Part shown: positions 50,149 through 58,720 of the stretch, one piece after another
Numbering within the stretch: the first letter of the stretch is position 1
Layout: each line of letters starts with the position of its first letter
Origin: Streptomyces sp. TG1A-8
GTDB taxonomy: Bacteria; Actinomycetota; Actinomycetes; Streptomycetales; Streptomycetaceae
Reading direction: 5' to 3'
Length of the DNA: 64,000 nucleotides
Assembly: GCF_030499535.1 (NCBI RefSeq)
Contig: NZ_JASTLB010000001.1
Span: forward strand, 4,154,001-4,218,000
The notes under the pieces: generated by a model
Databases searched by the model: none
What the model saw: only the letters and a program-made list of their open reading frames with translations
What the model was told of the DNA's origin: nothing
Translations under genes and position numbers: made by a program

Positions 50149-50574
50149 TCAGCGCAGCAGGGGGAGGCTGCCGGTGAGACTGTTGACCGCCTTACGGGTG
50201 CCGTAGAGCGCGATGGCGGCCGGCTCGAGCTTTTCCGTGGGGGTGGAGGCGACCAGTTCGGTGAGTTCGGCGTAGCTGTTGGTCGTCTGCGCCACCGCCG
50301 GGAACTCGCAGAGGCCGACGCCCCGTTCGACGGCGCGGTCGCAGATGCGGGATAGCTGCGCGCGGTCGGCGCGGAGCACCGGCAGGCCTGTCGTGTACGT
50401 TCCGGTATGCGCTTGGCCGTCGGCGTCTTCGAGGGGAGTGCCCAGTAGGTGTGGCATCGAAGCGCCGACGATCAGGCCGGTGACGCTCACCGCATTGGCA
50501 AGACGTCCGAGGGGCAGATCCTGGTCGACGACGATGACGAGCCGCTCGATGACGGGTTCACAGGTCTCGTTCAC
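50149..50574 (-). CDS. DUF2000 family protein
   Basis: 141 residues. RLVIVVDQDLPLGRLANAVSVTGLIVGASM is the conserved first motif of DUF2000, followed by ITTGxP-type LPVLRADRAQL and FPAVAQTTNSYAELTE. The GTG start at 50574 overlaps the decarboxylase stop (GTGA), and GGAGGAG precedes it. The fold is like peptidyl-tRNA-hydrolase/ATP-grasp-free Rossmann proteins; function unknown. Cotranscription with a 2-oxo-acid decarboxylase is the only clue. The bases 50000-50148 hold nothing I can call. Confidence 0.8.
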   Translation of the reverse strand: MNETCEPVIERLVIVVDQDLPLGRLANAVSVTGLIVGASMPHLLGTPLEDADGQAHTGTYTTGLPVLRADRAQLSRICDRAVERGVGLCEFPAVAQTTNSYAELTELVASTPTEKLEPAAIALYGTRKAVNSLTGSLPLLR

Positions 50575-52247
50575 GCTTCTCCTCCGTTGCGGGCCTGCAC
50601 GTTCCCGGCGAGCCGGTGCAGCAGCTCCGGCACGTCGTCCATGTCGGTGCGGACCTCGATGAAGACCATGCGGTCGGTGGTGTGTGCGGCCGTGTGCAGG
50701 GCCGTGTCCAGTTGGGCGGGGGTGATCGCACTCAGCACCAGGGCGTCGGCGGCGCCGAGTGCGGCCGGCACCGCCTGCCAGTTCCACTCAGCGATGTCGT
50801 TGTAGGCGGCACGTGGGCCGTGGATCGCCCGCTCGACGGTGTAGCCGTCGTTGTTCACGAGGACGATGACCGGGTTCAGATGCTGCCGGGCGAGGGTGCC
50901 GAGTTCCTGGATGGTCATCTGGGCGGAGCCGTCACCGATCAGCAGCAGTCCGCGCCGTGTGCGATCCGCGAGCTGGGCGCCGAGCAGCGCGGGCAGTGTG
51001 TAACCGATCGAACCCCACAGTGGCTGTGCGATGAATCGTGCTCCGCTTGCCAAGGTTTCGGTGCACATGCCGAAGAACGAGGTTCCTTGCTCGGCGATCA
51101 CGGTGGTGTCCGGGGTGGTCCAAGAGGCCACCGCCGTCCAGAGGTGGTCCTGGGTCAGCGGTCCGGCCGGGTCGACCGGGTCCGGTGGGGCCGCTGCGGG
51201 CAGGGGTGCTCGCTTCGGGCCGGCGAAGCGGCGTTCGACGAGTTCGGCGAGGACGCCGAGCCCAGCCGCCAGAGGTACCCCGTCGAAGGGCTTACCGTCC
51301 ACGCTCGCGGAGTGCGGAGCCAGATCGATGCCCGCCTCCGCTTCGAAACGGTGGGTGAAGCCGCCGGTCGTGGTGTCCGCCAGGACGACGCCGGCCCGGA
51401 TCAGCAGGTCGGCGCCCTCGATGGCCGCGCGTGCTGCGGGAGCGGCGAGCTCTCCGGAGTACACGCCCGTGAAGCCCGGAGTGTCCGCAGGCAGCACCGT
51501 TTTCCCTGAGGACAGGACGGCCCAGGGCAGTGACCCCGCGTCGAGGAGGCCGGCGAGGGCACTTCGTGCCTGGAACCGGTCGACCAGGAAGTCCGCCAGT
51601 ACGGCGGCGCTGCGGGCCGAGCTGATCCGCTCCTCGGCGGCGGTTCGGAAGGCGGCGAGGTTCTTCTCGTTCACCTCGGGTGGCCGGCGCAGCGTGCCGG
51701 TGGGGGCCTGGACCTGGGCGAGCGCCACGTCCGAGGGCAGGCGCAAGTAGACGGGGCGGCTCTCGTGCAGCGCGGTGGAGAGCACCCGGTCGATCTCGCG
51801 GGCGGCGTTGTCCGGCCGCAGTACGGCCGACGCGCAGACCACGGAGGCGTGGGCACGGGCGAAGCGGTCGTAGTCACCGTCTGCGGCCGTGTGGTGGACG
51901 ATGGCTCCGGCTCGCTCGGCTGCCTGCGAGGGGCCGACTGTGATATGTACGAGAGGCACGCGCTCGGCGTAGCTGCCGGCGACGCCGTTGACGGCGCTCA
52001 GCTCACCGACACCGAACGTGGTCAGCAAGGCTCCGAAGGAGCGGGTGCGGGCGTAGCCATCGGCCGCGTAGGCGGCACCCAGTTCGTTGGCGGTGCCTAC
52101 CCACGAGATGTGGGGGGAGGCGAGAACGGTGTCCAAAAATGCCAGGTTGTAGTCACCTGGCACGCCGAACAAGTGGTGTACGCCGAGGGACACGAGACGG
52201 TGCAGCAGGTACTCCCCGACCGTGATTGTCGGCGGTGGCTCAGTCAT
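50571..52247 (-). CDS. thiamine-diphosphate 2-oxo-acid decarboxylase (pyruvate/indolepyruvate type)
   Basis: 558 residues, the three-domain ThDP fold. The N-terminal domain has GVHHLFGVPGDYNLAFLD and the cofactor-activating Glu in GTANELGAAYAADGYART. HHTAADGDYDRF corresponds to the HH-motif of Pdc/IpdC. The C-terminal ThDP site is GDGSAQMTIQELGTLARQHL followed by NNDG. Such enzymes convert pyruvate, indolepyruvate or branched 2-oxo acids to aldehydes. ATG 52247 is chosen for GAGG spacing (nine bases); ATG 52253 is too close. It is divergent from a PucR-type regulator that probably controls it. Confidence 0.9.
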   Translation of the reverse strand: MTEPPPTITVGEYLLHRLVSLGVHHLFGVPGDYNLAFLDTVLASPHISWVGTANELGAAYAADGYARTRSFGALLTTFGVGELSAVNGVAGSYAERVPLVHITVGPSQAAERAGAIVHHTAADGDYDRFARAHASVVCASAVLRPDNAAREIDRVLSTALHESRPVYLRLPSDVALAQVQAPTGTLRRPPEVNEKNLAAFRTAAEERISSARSAAVLADFLVDRFQARSALAGLLDAGSLPWAVLSSGKTVLPADTPGFTGVYSGELAAPAARAAIEGADLLIRAGVVLADTTTGGFTHRFEAEAGIDLAPHSASVDGKPFDGVPLAAGLGVLAELVERRFAGPKRAPLPAAAPPDPVDPAGPLTQDHLWTAVASWTTPDTTVIAEQGTSFFGMCTETLASGARFIAQPLWGSIGYTLPALLGAQLADRTRRGLLLIGDGSAQMTIQELGTLARQHLNPVIVLVNNDGYTVERAIHGPRAAYNDIAEWNWQAVPAALGAADALVLSAITPAQLDTALHTAAHTTDRMVFIEVRTDMDDVPELLHRLAGNVQARNGGEA

Positions 52248-52390
52248 GCTCATGTGCCTCAGCTTCGTCGGGCGAAGGGGTCTTCGGCAGAGAGAAATCC
52301 GAGAGCGAGTCGTTGGGAGAACTGTGAAATCCACAGATCGCGGCTAACGTGTGGGGCACGGCCGCTGGCCGGAAGAAGGGGCGCGGCAGA

Positions 52391-53572
52391 ATGGCAGGCA
52401 AGCACCACTCGGCAGGTTCCAGGCGAGCGGGTCGGGAGGCGATCGTCGCACTGTGCCGTGCGGTGAACGACGACCTGGGCGACCTGGTTCCAGGCATCGT
52501 CGATCTCATTCGCCGGGAGGTCCACGGCTACGCGGTGGTGGAGCGCGCCGAGCACGAGCACGCAGTGACCGTGCAGTACGAGGGGTTGCTCACCGGCCTG
52601 ATCACACGTCGGCCTCCCTCTCGCGAGGAGAGCGAGCAAGCCCGGGATCTGGGGCGCCGTCGAGCTCAGCAAGGGCTGGCGTTGGAGTCCGTGGTCAGTG
52701 CCTACCACGTCGGCTACCGCGAGATGTGGAACATCCTGCTGCTCAGAACCGGTCCCGACGACCAAGTCATGCGCTCGGAATTGGCAGGGCTCGTAGGCAC
52801 GGTGTGGATGTGGATCGAGCGGGCGAGCAGCGCGGCGGCCGACGCGTACGGCGAGACCGTGCGCGCCGAGGACGCCGCTCGGCTCTCCCTCACGCACCGC
52901 TTCCTCGGAGCACTGATGGCGGGCGGCCCGCCCGCGACGGAGCACGCCCACATGGCGCACGTATTCGGGTTTGACCCCGACGGCCTGTTCCAGGCTGTGT
53001 GCTCGCCGGGCGAGGCCTGGGCGGAGCAGGACATCACGGAACTGCGTGACCGGCTGCGCCGTTCGCGAGGCGTGACGCTGTGCGCCGGCCGGGACAACGT
53101 GCTGATAGCCGTCCTCCAAGATATGTCCGCTGACACATTCCTCGAGGTCCTGAGCGCCGTAAACCCTCGGGCCTCGGCGGGGGTCGGTCTGGCTCGGAAG
53201 GGACTGGCCGGGGCAGGGGTGAGCGTCATGGACGCGATGGAGGTCCTACCCGCTTCGGGCAACGGTGTGGCTCGCTTCGCGGACGATTGGCTGACGGCAT
53301 CCGTCCGGCCCCAGTCCGGCAGGCTGAGTGCCCTGCTCGGCCCGTGCGTACGGGTGGGCCGGGAACACCCCGATCTGGCGCAGACCGTCCGCGCCTTCGC
53401 CCGGCACGGCTTCTCCCTGACCGACACGGGCCGCGCCCTGCACATCCACTCCAACACCGTCAGGTACCGGCTGGACCGCTGGCAGCAGCTGACCGGGTTC
53501 GATGTACGCACCTGGGCCGGCCTGAGCGCGAGCGTCGTCGGCCTTGACCTGTCCGATCGCTTGGATGTGTGA
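52391..53572 (+). CDS. PucR/CdaR-like regulator with HTH_30 domain
   Basis: 393 residues. The N-terminal half is helical (RREVHGYAVVERAEHEHAVT, ESEQARDLGRRRAQQGLALE), the CdaR-like GGDEF-derived middle starts near LSLTHRFLGALM, and the C-terminal helix-turn-helix is the PucR HTH_30 type: FSLTDTGRALHIHSNTVRYR followed by LDRWQQLTG. Such proteins activate adjacent genes on sensing amino acids or nitrogen compounds. It faces the decarboxylase across 143 bases. ATG 52391. The last 110 bases before the IS half (53573-53690) hold no gene. Confidence 0.87.
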   Translation: MAGKHHSAGSRRAGREAIVALCRAVNDDLGDLVPGIVDLIRREVHGYAVVERAEHEHAVTVQYEGLLTGLITRRPPSREESEQARDLGRRRAQQGLALESVVSAYHVGYREMWNILLLRTGPDDQVMRSELAGLVGTVWMWIERASSAAADAYGETVRAEDAARLSLTHRFLGALMAGGPPATEHAHMAHVFGFDPDGLFQAVCSPGEAWAEQDITELRDRLRRSRGVTLCAGRDNVLIAVLQDMSADTFLEVLSAVNPRASAGVGLARKGLAGAGVSVMDAMEVLPASGNGVARFADDWLTASVRPQSGRLSALLGPCVRVGREHPDLAQTVRAFARHGFSLTDTGRALHIHSNTVRYRLDRWQQLTGFDVRTWAGLSASVVGLDLSDRLDV

Positions 53573-53691
53573 ACCGGCACGGGTGGAGGCGGAGCGTGTG
53601 GCAGGGGGGCGGGTGCCTCCGGTTCTGTCCCGTTGGCGGAGTGCGATACGCGATGGGGAGTCAACGGCTGGAGAGGCCGGAGCAGTGACTG

Positions 53692-54276
53692 TCCGACGCG
53701 CTGCACACCCAGCACGCTCACGGCACCTACCTCCGCGAGCGCGGTGCCCACTACATCGCCCAGGTCAAGGCCAGCCATCCCAGCCTGTTCGACCGCGTCC
53801 GCCGCCTGCCCTGGCGCGAGATCATGCTCGACCACTACGACCGTACGCGGGCCCACCACCGCCTGGAGATCCGGCGGCTGAAGGCCACGGCCTTCGCCCA
53901 CCTCGACTACCCTGATGCCCGCCAAGCCCTGCAAGTCGTGCGCTGGAGGAAGGACTTCACCAGCGGCAAGCTCACCATCGAGCGCGTCCGCCTGATCACC
54001 AGCCTGCCGCCCGGCGCGGTTACCGGCGCCCAGCTCGCCGACTGGATCAGGGGACACTGGAAGATCGAAAATCTTCTGCACCACGTCCGCGACCGCACGT
54101 TCCGCGAGGACGACTCCGAGATCCATGCCGGCCATCTCCCGCGCATCATGGCCGGCCTGCGCAACCTCGCCATCGGCGTCCACCGCCAGGACGGACACAC
54201 CAACATCGACACCGCTCTACGGCGCACTGCCCGCGACTGGCGAAGGCCTCTGGTCGCCCTCGGCCTCACCGGATGA
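53692..54276 (+). pseudogene. ISAs1-family transposase, C-terminal half
   Basis: Codons start abruptly at SDALHTQHAHGTYLRERGAH, the ADALHTQ motif that follows the second catalytic Asp in ISAs1 transposases. AQVKASHPSLFDRVRRLPW, HWKIENLLHHVRDRTFREDD (with the catalytic Glu region) and GLRNLAIGVHRQDGHTNI follow to a normal end. An in-frame TGA lies five codons upstream. It is the missing second half of the N-terminal piece at 49190, with about 60-70 residues in between lost. Confidence 0.87.
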
Positions 54277-54277
54277 A

Positions 54278-54301
54278 TCCGGACGTACCTCGATCATGCA
54301 A
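54278..54301 (+). mobile_element. right terminal repeat of the ISAs1-type element
   Basis: TCCGGACG, six bases, GATCATGCAA, starting three bases after the transposase stop; 20 of 24 positions match the other end. The bases ATGCAA at its outer edge now serve as the first codons of the EamA fragment. Confidence 0.75.
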
Positions 54302-54757
54302 GGGACCCTGGGGCTGCGGGGGCGCCGGCCGGACTGGGCGGCGATCGGCGCGGCCCTGGCGACCGGCATGACCATCGCCGCGTACACCGTGATCGACGGC
54401 CTGGGGGTACGGGCCTCGCACGCGCCGCTCGGCTACGTCGCCTGGCTGATGGCCGTCCAGGGGATCGCCGTCCCGGCGTACGCGTACACGCGCCTGCGCG
54501 GTGACACGGTGCGCCTGCTGCGGCCGTACGCCGCCCTCGGCCTCCTCGGCGCCGCCCTGTCCGTCACCGCGTACGCGCTGGTGTTGTGGGCCCGGACACG
54601 GGCCGCGCTCGCCCCCGTCGCCGCCCTGCGCGAGTCCTCGATCATCGTCGGCGCGGCCATCGGCGCGCTGTTCTTCAAGAAGCGCTTCGGCGCGCCCCGG
54701 ATCGCGGCGGCGGGTCTACTGGTCGTGGGCATCGGGTTGATGCTGCACGCGGGGTAG
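54296..54757 (+). pseudogene. EamA/DMT transporter, C-terminal half
   Basis: 153 residues against a usual 280-290. Five membrane spans remain, including AAIGAALATGMTIAAYTVID and VAALRESSIIVGAAIGALFF, which match the second five-helix repeat of EamA (drug/metabolite) transporters. The first repeat has been replaced by the IS. The ATG lies inside the terminal repeat. Half transporters of this kind sometimes work as dimers, so expression is conceivable, but no ribosome-binding site is seen. Confidence 0.75.
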
Positions 54758-54802
54758 CAGGATGGCGTTGGACGGCGAAGAACAGTGAGACTGGGAGCAA
54801 CG

Positions 54803-55696
54803 ATGAGCGACAAGCCGACCGTCGGTGTGCTGGGCACCGGGATCATGGGGGCCGCCATGGCCCGCAACCTCGTCCGGGCGGGGCTGGAGGTCCGGGCCTG
54901 GAACCGGACGCGGGAGAAGGCCGAGCCGCTGGCCGGGGACGGGATCGGGGTCGCCGGTACGCCCGCGGAGGCCGTCGAGGGCGCCGACGTCGTGCTGACC
55001 ATGCTGTACGACGGCCACACCGCCCTGGAGGTCATGCGCGAGGCGGCCCCGGCGCTGCGTCCGGGCACGGTGTGGGCGCAGTGCACCACCGCCGGGACCG
55101 AGCTGGTCGCCGAGCTGGCCGCGTTCGCGCGCGAGCACGGGCTCGTCTTCTACGACGCCCCCGTGCTCGGCACCCGCGAGCCCGCCGAGGCCGGCCGGCT
55201 GACGGTGCTGGCCGCGGGGCCCGAGGACGGGCGGAACACGGTGACGCCCGTGTTCGACGCGGTCGGTGCCCAGACGGTGTGGACCGGGGAGGACGGCGGC
55301 GCGGGCAGCGCCAGCCGGCTGAAGCTGGTCGCCAACAGCTGGGTCCTCGCGGCCACCGCGGCGGCCGGTGAAGTGCTGGCCCTGGCCAAGGCCCTGGACG
55401 TCGACCCGCAGGACTTCTTCGGCCTGATCGAGGGCGGCCCGCTCGACATGGGCTACCTGCGGGCCAAGTCCGCCCTGGTGCTCGACGGGAAGCTGTCGCC
55501 GGCGTCGTTCGCCGTGTCCACCGCCGAGAAGGACGCCCGGCTCATCGTCCGGGCCGGGGAGCGCAACGGCGTGCGGCTCGACGTCGCCGCCGCCACCGCC
55601 GAGCGCCTGGCCCGGGCCGCCGCCCAGGGGCACGCCGACGAGGACATGGCCGCCGCCTACTTCGCCAGCTTCGAGGAGCGGGCCGGCTCCTGGTAG
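54803..55696 (+). CDS. 3-hydroxyisobutyrate dehydrogenase-like NAD(P) oxidoreductase
   Basis: 297 residues. The Rossmann motif is VGVLGTGIMGAAMARNLVRAG. DAPVLGTREPAEAGRLTVLA is the substrate loop and RLKLVANSWVLAATAAAGEV holds the catalytic Lys. The C-terminal helical domain includes IEGGPLDMGYLRAKSALVLD. The family oxidises beta-hydroxyacids or reduces succinic semialdehyde-like substrates. ATG 54803 has GGGAG six bases before. It is the first intact gene after the IS-scarred region. Confidence 0.92.
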   Translation: MSDKPTVGVLGTGIMGAAMARNLVRAGLEVRAWNRTREKAEPLAGDGIGVAGTPAEAVEGADVVLTMLYDGHTALEVMREAAPALRPGTVWAQCTTAGTELVAELAAFAREHGLVFYDAPVLGTREPAEAGRLTVLAAGPEDGRNTVTPVFDAVGAQTVWTGEDGGAGSASRLKLVANSWVLAATAAAGEVLALAKALDVDPQDFFGLIEGGPLDMGYLRAKSALVLDGKLSPASFAVSTAEKDARLIVRAGERNGVRLDVAAATAERLARAAAQGHADEDMAAAYFASFEERAGSW

Positions 55697-55758
55697 GGCC
55701 TGGTCAGGTTCGTTCGCCGCTGGCGCGTCCGTTTGCCCGGGTGGGCCGTTGACCTGGT

Positions 55759-56037
55759 GTGCTGGGTGGGGAGGCGGCCGAGGTCCGGTGTGATCCGGAG
55801 GACTTCACGGCGGAGGTGTTCGAGCCGTTCGCGCGGGCGGACCAGCGCCAGTGGGGCGAGGCGTACCTGCGGGGACCGCTGCTGGAGGGGCGGCGCGAGC
55901 CGGTGGAGCCGATGGCCGCCCGGCCGGGGGAGGACGGCGACCGGCAGGCCCTGGCCCACTCCAGCACCTCCAGCCCGTGGGAGGCGGCGCGCGTGCGTGC
56001 CCGCCTCGCCTGGCGGATGCCGCAGGGGCCCTGCTAG
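55759..56037 (+). pseudogene. IS701-type transposase fragment
   Basis: The 92-codon frame reads GGEAAEVRCDPEDFTAEVFE, FARADQRQWGEAYLRGPLLE, PGEDGDRQALAHSSTSSPWE and ARVRARLAWRM, the ordered N-terminal 85 residues of Streptomyces IS701-type transposases. It ends at PQGPC and a stop, with the whole DDE domain missing. Drift (AHFITSSPWD to AHSSTSSPWE) shows decay. No terminal repeats were found. Confidence 0.75.
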
Positions 56038-56190
56038 GGGAAAACGGTCCTCGGGACTCAGGGGTGGCAGACTTCTGACCGGGGTGGGACCGGCGGTATG
56101 CCCAGTCACGCCTCCGCGGCCGGCCTTGTCGGCCTCTCGTCCTGTGCGGCGAGGCGCCTGCGGGTCATCAGACAAGGGGAGACGTACCAG

Positions 56191-57492
56191 GTGAGTGCAC
56201 ATCCGCCGCATGCTGACAGTGCGGCCGGCTCCCGGCTCGCCCCGGACGACGACGAGCGCATTCGGACGGGGCTCGCCGGGGCCCTGGCCGCGGCGGAAGC
56301 CGCGGCGCCGGTGGAATCGCTCGACGTTGTCGCCCGCGTGCTGAGCCAGAGCCTCAACGCGAGGAGCGTCTCCTTCCTCCTCATGGACTTCACCGGTGCA
56401 TCCGTGGTGCGCCTGGGCGCCGCCGGGGACGTGGACACCGGTGAACCGCCCCGGCGCATGGATGTGCCCGGCACCGTGTACGACCAGGTGATCCGCACCC
56501 AGCGGCCGGCCACACGGACCGAGGACGGCGGGAGCACGGTACGGGTCATCGCCCCGGTCACCAACCGGGGAGACGCCATCGGCCTGCTGGAACTCTCCCT
56601 CCCCTCGGCACCCGACGAGGCCGCGATGCGGGAGATCGGCGAGACCGCGCACGCCCTGGCCTACATCGTCATCGCCAACCGGTCGTACACCGATGTGTAC
56701 CAGTGGGGCCGCCGCACCAAGCCGCTGAGCCTGGCCGCGGAGATCCAGCACCGGTTGCTGCCCTCGTCCCTGGCCTGTGAGGCCGCACAGTTCACGGTCG
56801 CAGGATCGCTGGAGCCCGCCGACCACGTCGGAGGCGACACCTTCGATTACGTGATCGACCGCGACACCGTGCAGCTGTCCGTCACCGACGCCATGGGCCA
56901 CGACGTCGACGCCTCACTCCTGGCCACCCTCGCCGTCGGCGCGCTGCGCGGGGCCAGGCGGACCGGCGCCGACCTGGCGGAACAGGCCCTGCAGGCGCAT
57001 CGGACGATGCTCGACCACGGCAGGCAGGGCTACGTCACCGGTCAGCTCCTGCGCATCAACCTGCTCGACGGCGGCAACGAGTTCGTCAACGCGGGCCATC
57101 CCTGGCCGCTGCGGTTGCGCGATGGGAGGGTGGAGCAGCTCGGTGTCGGCATCGACATGCCGTTCGGCTTCCCGTTCCCGCACACCTACCGGGTCCAGCG
57201 GTTGGATCTGCGGCCCGGCGACCGGCTGGTCATGCTCACCGACGGCATGCTGGAGCACAAGGCCAAGCATGTGGACCTGGCGGGTCTGATCGCGCGCACC
57301 GGCGACCTGCATCCGCGTGAGGCCACCCGCACGGTGATCGCGAAGATCGTCGCCGCCAACGGCGGTCACCTGCGGGACGACGCCACCATCATGTTCCTGG
57401 ACTGGCACGGCGTCAGGCACTCCCGGCGGAGAGACGCCGGCACCGGTGCGCAGCTCGCCGACGCGTCGTCCTCTCCGGCACCGGCGTCCTGA
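56191..57492 (+). CDS. GAF-domain PP2C-type (SpoIIE-like) protein phosphatase
   Basis: 433 residues. The first 170 carry a GAF-like sensor (VLSQSLNARSVSFLLMDFTG, IAPVTNRGDAIGLLELSL). The rest is a SpoIIE phosphatase: LAAEIQHRLLPSSLACEAAQ, metal-binding GGDTFDY and TDAMGHDVDASLLA, GHPWPLRLRDG, LTDGMLEHKAK and RDDATIMFLD. Such enzymes dephosphorylate anti-anti-sigma factors and so control SigB-like stress sigma factors in Streptomyces. GTG 56191 with AAGGGGAG 11 bases ahead. No sigma or anti-sigma gene is adjacent, so its partner lies elsewhere. Confidence 0.9.
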   Translation: MSAHPPHADSAAGSRLAPDDDERIRTGLAGALAAAEAAAPVESLDVVARVLSQSLNARSVSFLLMDFTGASVVRLGAAGDVDTGEPPRRMDVPGTVYDQVIRTQRPATRTEDGGSTVRVIAPVTNRGDAIGLLELSLPSAPDEAAMREIGETAHALAYIVIANRSYTDVYQWGRRTKPLSLAAEIQHRLLPSSLACEAAQFTVAGSLEPADHVGGDTFDYVIDRDTVQLSVTDAMGHDVDASLLATLAVGALRGARRTGADLAEQALQAHRTMLDHGRQGYVTGQLLRINLLDGGNEFVNAGHPWPLRLRDGRVEQLGVGIDMPFGFPFPHTYRVQRLDLRPGDRLVMLTDGMLEHKAKHVDLAGLIARTGDLHPREATRTVIAKIVAANGGHLRDDATIMFLDWHGVRHSRRRDAGTGAQLADASSSPAPAS

Positions 57493-58154
57493 CGGGTCAC
57501 GGGCGCTGATCGTGGGAGCCGAACACGAACCGGACGGCCCACGCGAGTGGATCAAGTGGTCCGCGGCCTCGAAGAGGATGCTCCACGAGCATCACTTCAC
57601 CCACCGGCGAGAGGGCGGGACGGACCAGCGGGCCCACCGTCGCCTCGTGCACCGCGAACGCCGTCGCCGGCACCACGCAGGCGACGGTGAACGCCCTCCA
57701 CCCCTGCTGACCTGCGAAGTCCTCGTGGCTTGCTTGAACCGGATGCGCCGAAAGGCGCACGACCGGTTCTGAGGGGCCGGAGATCAGCAACGGGCTCCGG
57801 CTCCCCGGCCACACCTCGCCCAGCTGCGCGACACCGCAAGGTGGCCAGAGCGGAGGCCAGCGCTTTGGTACGGCCGTGACCGCGATGACCGCACGGCCGG
57901 TGCCCTCCGCGCCGGCGGTCCGCCGCAAGACAGTGGGGCGTGTGGTGTCCGGCCAGGCGGACGGGGAGCGGACGATGCCGGCAGGCCGCTGCCCGCGGCC
58001 CACCCGATGGACCGGCGTCGGTGTGACTGCTTTCCCCGGGGCACGCACCACGCCGTCCGGTCGGCAGCCCCGCAAGCCTGCCCGGCCGCCCGGGGCTGCC
58101 GGGACCGGCCGGTGAGGGTGGGGCCCCCTCCCGGCCCGGCGGCCTCGGGACGTC
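57493..58154. other. gene-free stretch with a group-II-intron-like hairpin
   Basis: No convincing gene lies in these 660 bases. AACCGG (57737-57742) pairs with CCGGTT (57763-57768), and TGCGCC with GGCGCA closes a GAAA loop, followed by TCTGAGGGG. This matches the hairpin preceding the reverse-transcriptase frame in bacterial group II introns, but no reverse transcriptase is seen. A minus-strand frame (about 57500-57780, FTVACVVPATAFAVHEATVG) is possibly a remnant; I could not identify it. Confidence 0.4.
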
Positions 58155-58328
58155 TCAGCGCAGCGTGCGCCGGTGCCGGCCGGAGCGTCGAATGTGCAGG
58201 CCCAGGTGCACCAGGGCCGCGACGAACACCACGATCCCGATGATGAGCAGGTAGAACAGCCCCTTGGCGACGACGCCGATGATGCCCAGCACGATTGCCG
58301 CAATGACGAGGAGCAGGAAGAACGTCAT
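58155..58328 (-). CDS. 57-residue membrane protein (DUF6131-like)
   Basis: Start ATG 58328: MTFFLLLVIAAIVLGIIGVV, then GLFYLLIIGIVVFVAALVHL, ending LHIRRSGRHRRTLR. Two membrane spans in an N-in C-in hairpin with a very basic tail. This is the DUF6131 pattern found in Streptomyces, often near stress genes. It is followed on the same strand by the PRC-barrel gene upstream (58364-58720), so the pair may be cotranscribed. Confidence 0.75.
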   Translation of the reverse strand: MTFFLLLVIAAIVLGIIGVVAKGLFYLLIIGIVVFVAALVHLGLHIRRSGRHRRTLR

Positions 58329-58363
58329 GACGTGGGGCGCCTCTTCGATTCGACGGGGGCCGG

Positions 58364-58720
58364 TCAGCGGCGGGCGAGCTGCCGCTCACCGTTCGCGCCG
58401 GGCTGATAGGGCAGGCCGTAGTGCGCGAACACCGCCGCCTCGTCCTCGACGGGCAGCACATCGTCGGTGCCGATCGCGGGGCACTTCTTCACCAACGACC
58501 GGTCGTAGTCGACCTTGACGTAGCCCGGCCCCGCGACCGCGCCGTTCAGCGGGACGAAGACCAGGTGGCGACGGGTGGGCAGCCCGACCTGCACGGTGGC
58601 CATGGCGGGCTCGTCGGTGCTGGTGTCCACGTAGACGGCCTCCAGCGTGCCGATTCTGTGGCCACCCGCGTCGACGACGTCATGGGTGCGCCACTCACGG
58701 ATGTCCGCGCTCTGGATCAT
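58364..58720 (-). CDS. PRC-barrel domain protein
   Basis: 118 residues. VVDAGGHRIGTLEAVYVDTSTDEPAMATVQ and VFVPLNGAVAGPGYVKVDYDRS form a PRC beta-barrel. A tail (DEAAVFAHYGLPYQPGANGE) follows. The family binds RNA or protein partners in stress and envelope roles. ATG 58720. A 6-bp hairpin (GTGCCC/GGGCAC at 58747-58763) lies in its leader. It probably shares a promoter with the small membrane gene. Confidence 0.88.
   Translation of the reverse strand: MIQSADIREWRTHDVVDAGGHRIGTLEAVYVDTSTDEPAMATVQVGLPTRRHLVFVPLNGAVAGPGYVKVDYDRSLVKKCPAIGTDDVLPVEDEAAVFAHYGLPYQPGANGERQLARR

Noticed and set aside
57497..58303. A 268-codon minus-strand frame
   Set aside because: It runs antisense through the small membrane gene and is Arg/Pro-rich in most parts. 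Only the last 90 codons look protein-like, not enough to call a gene.
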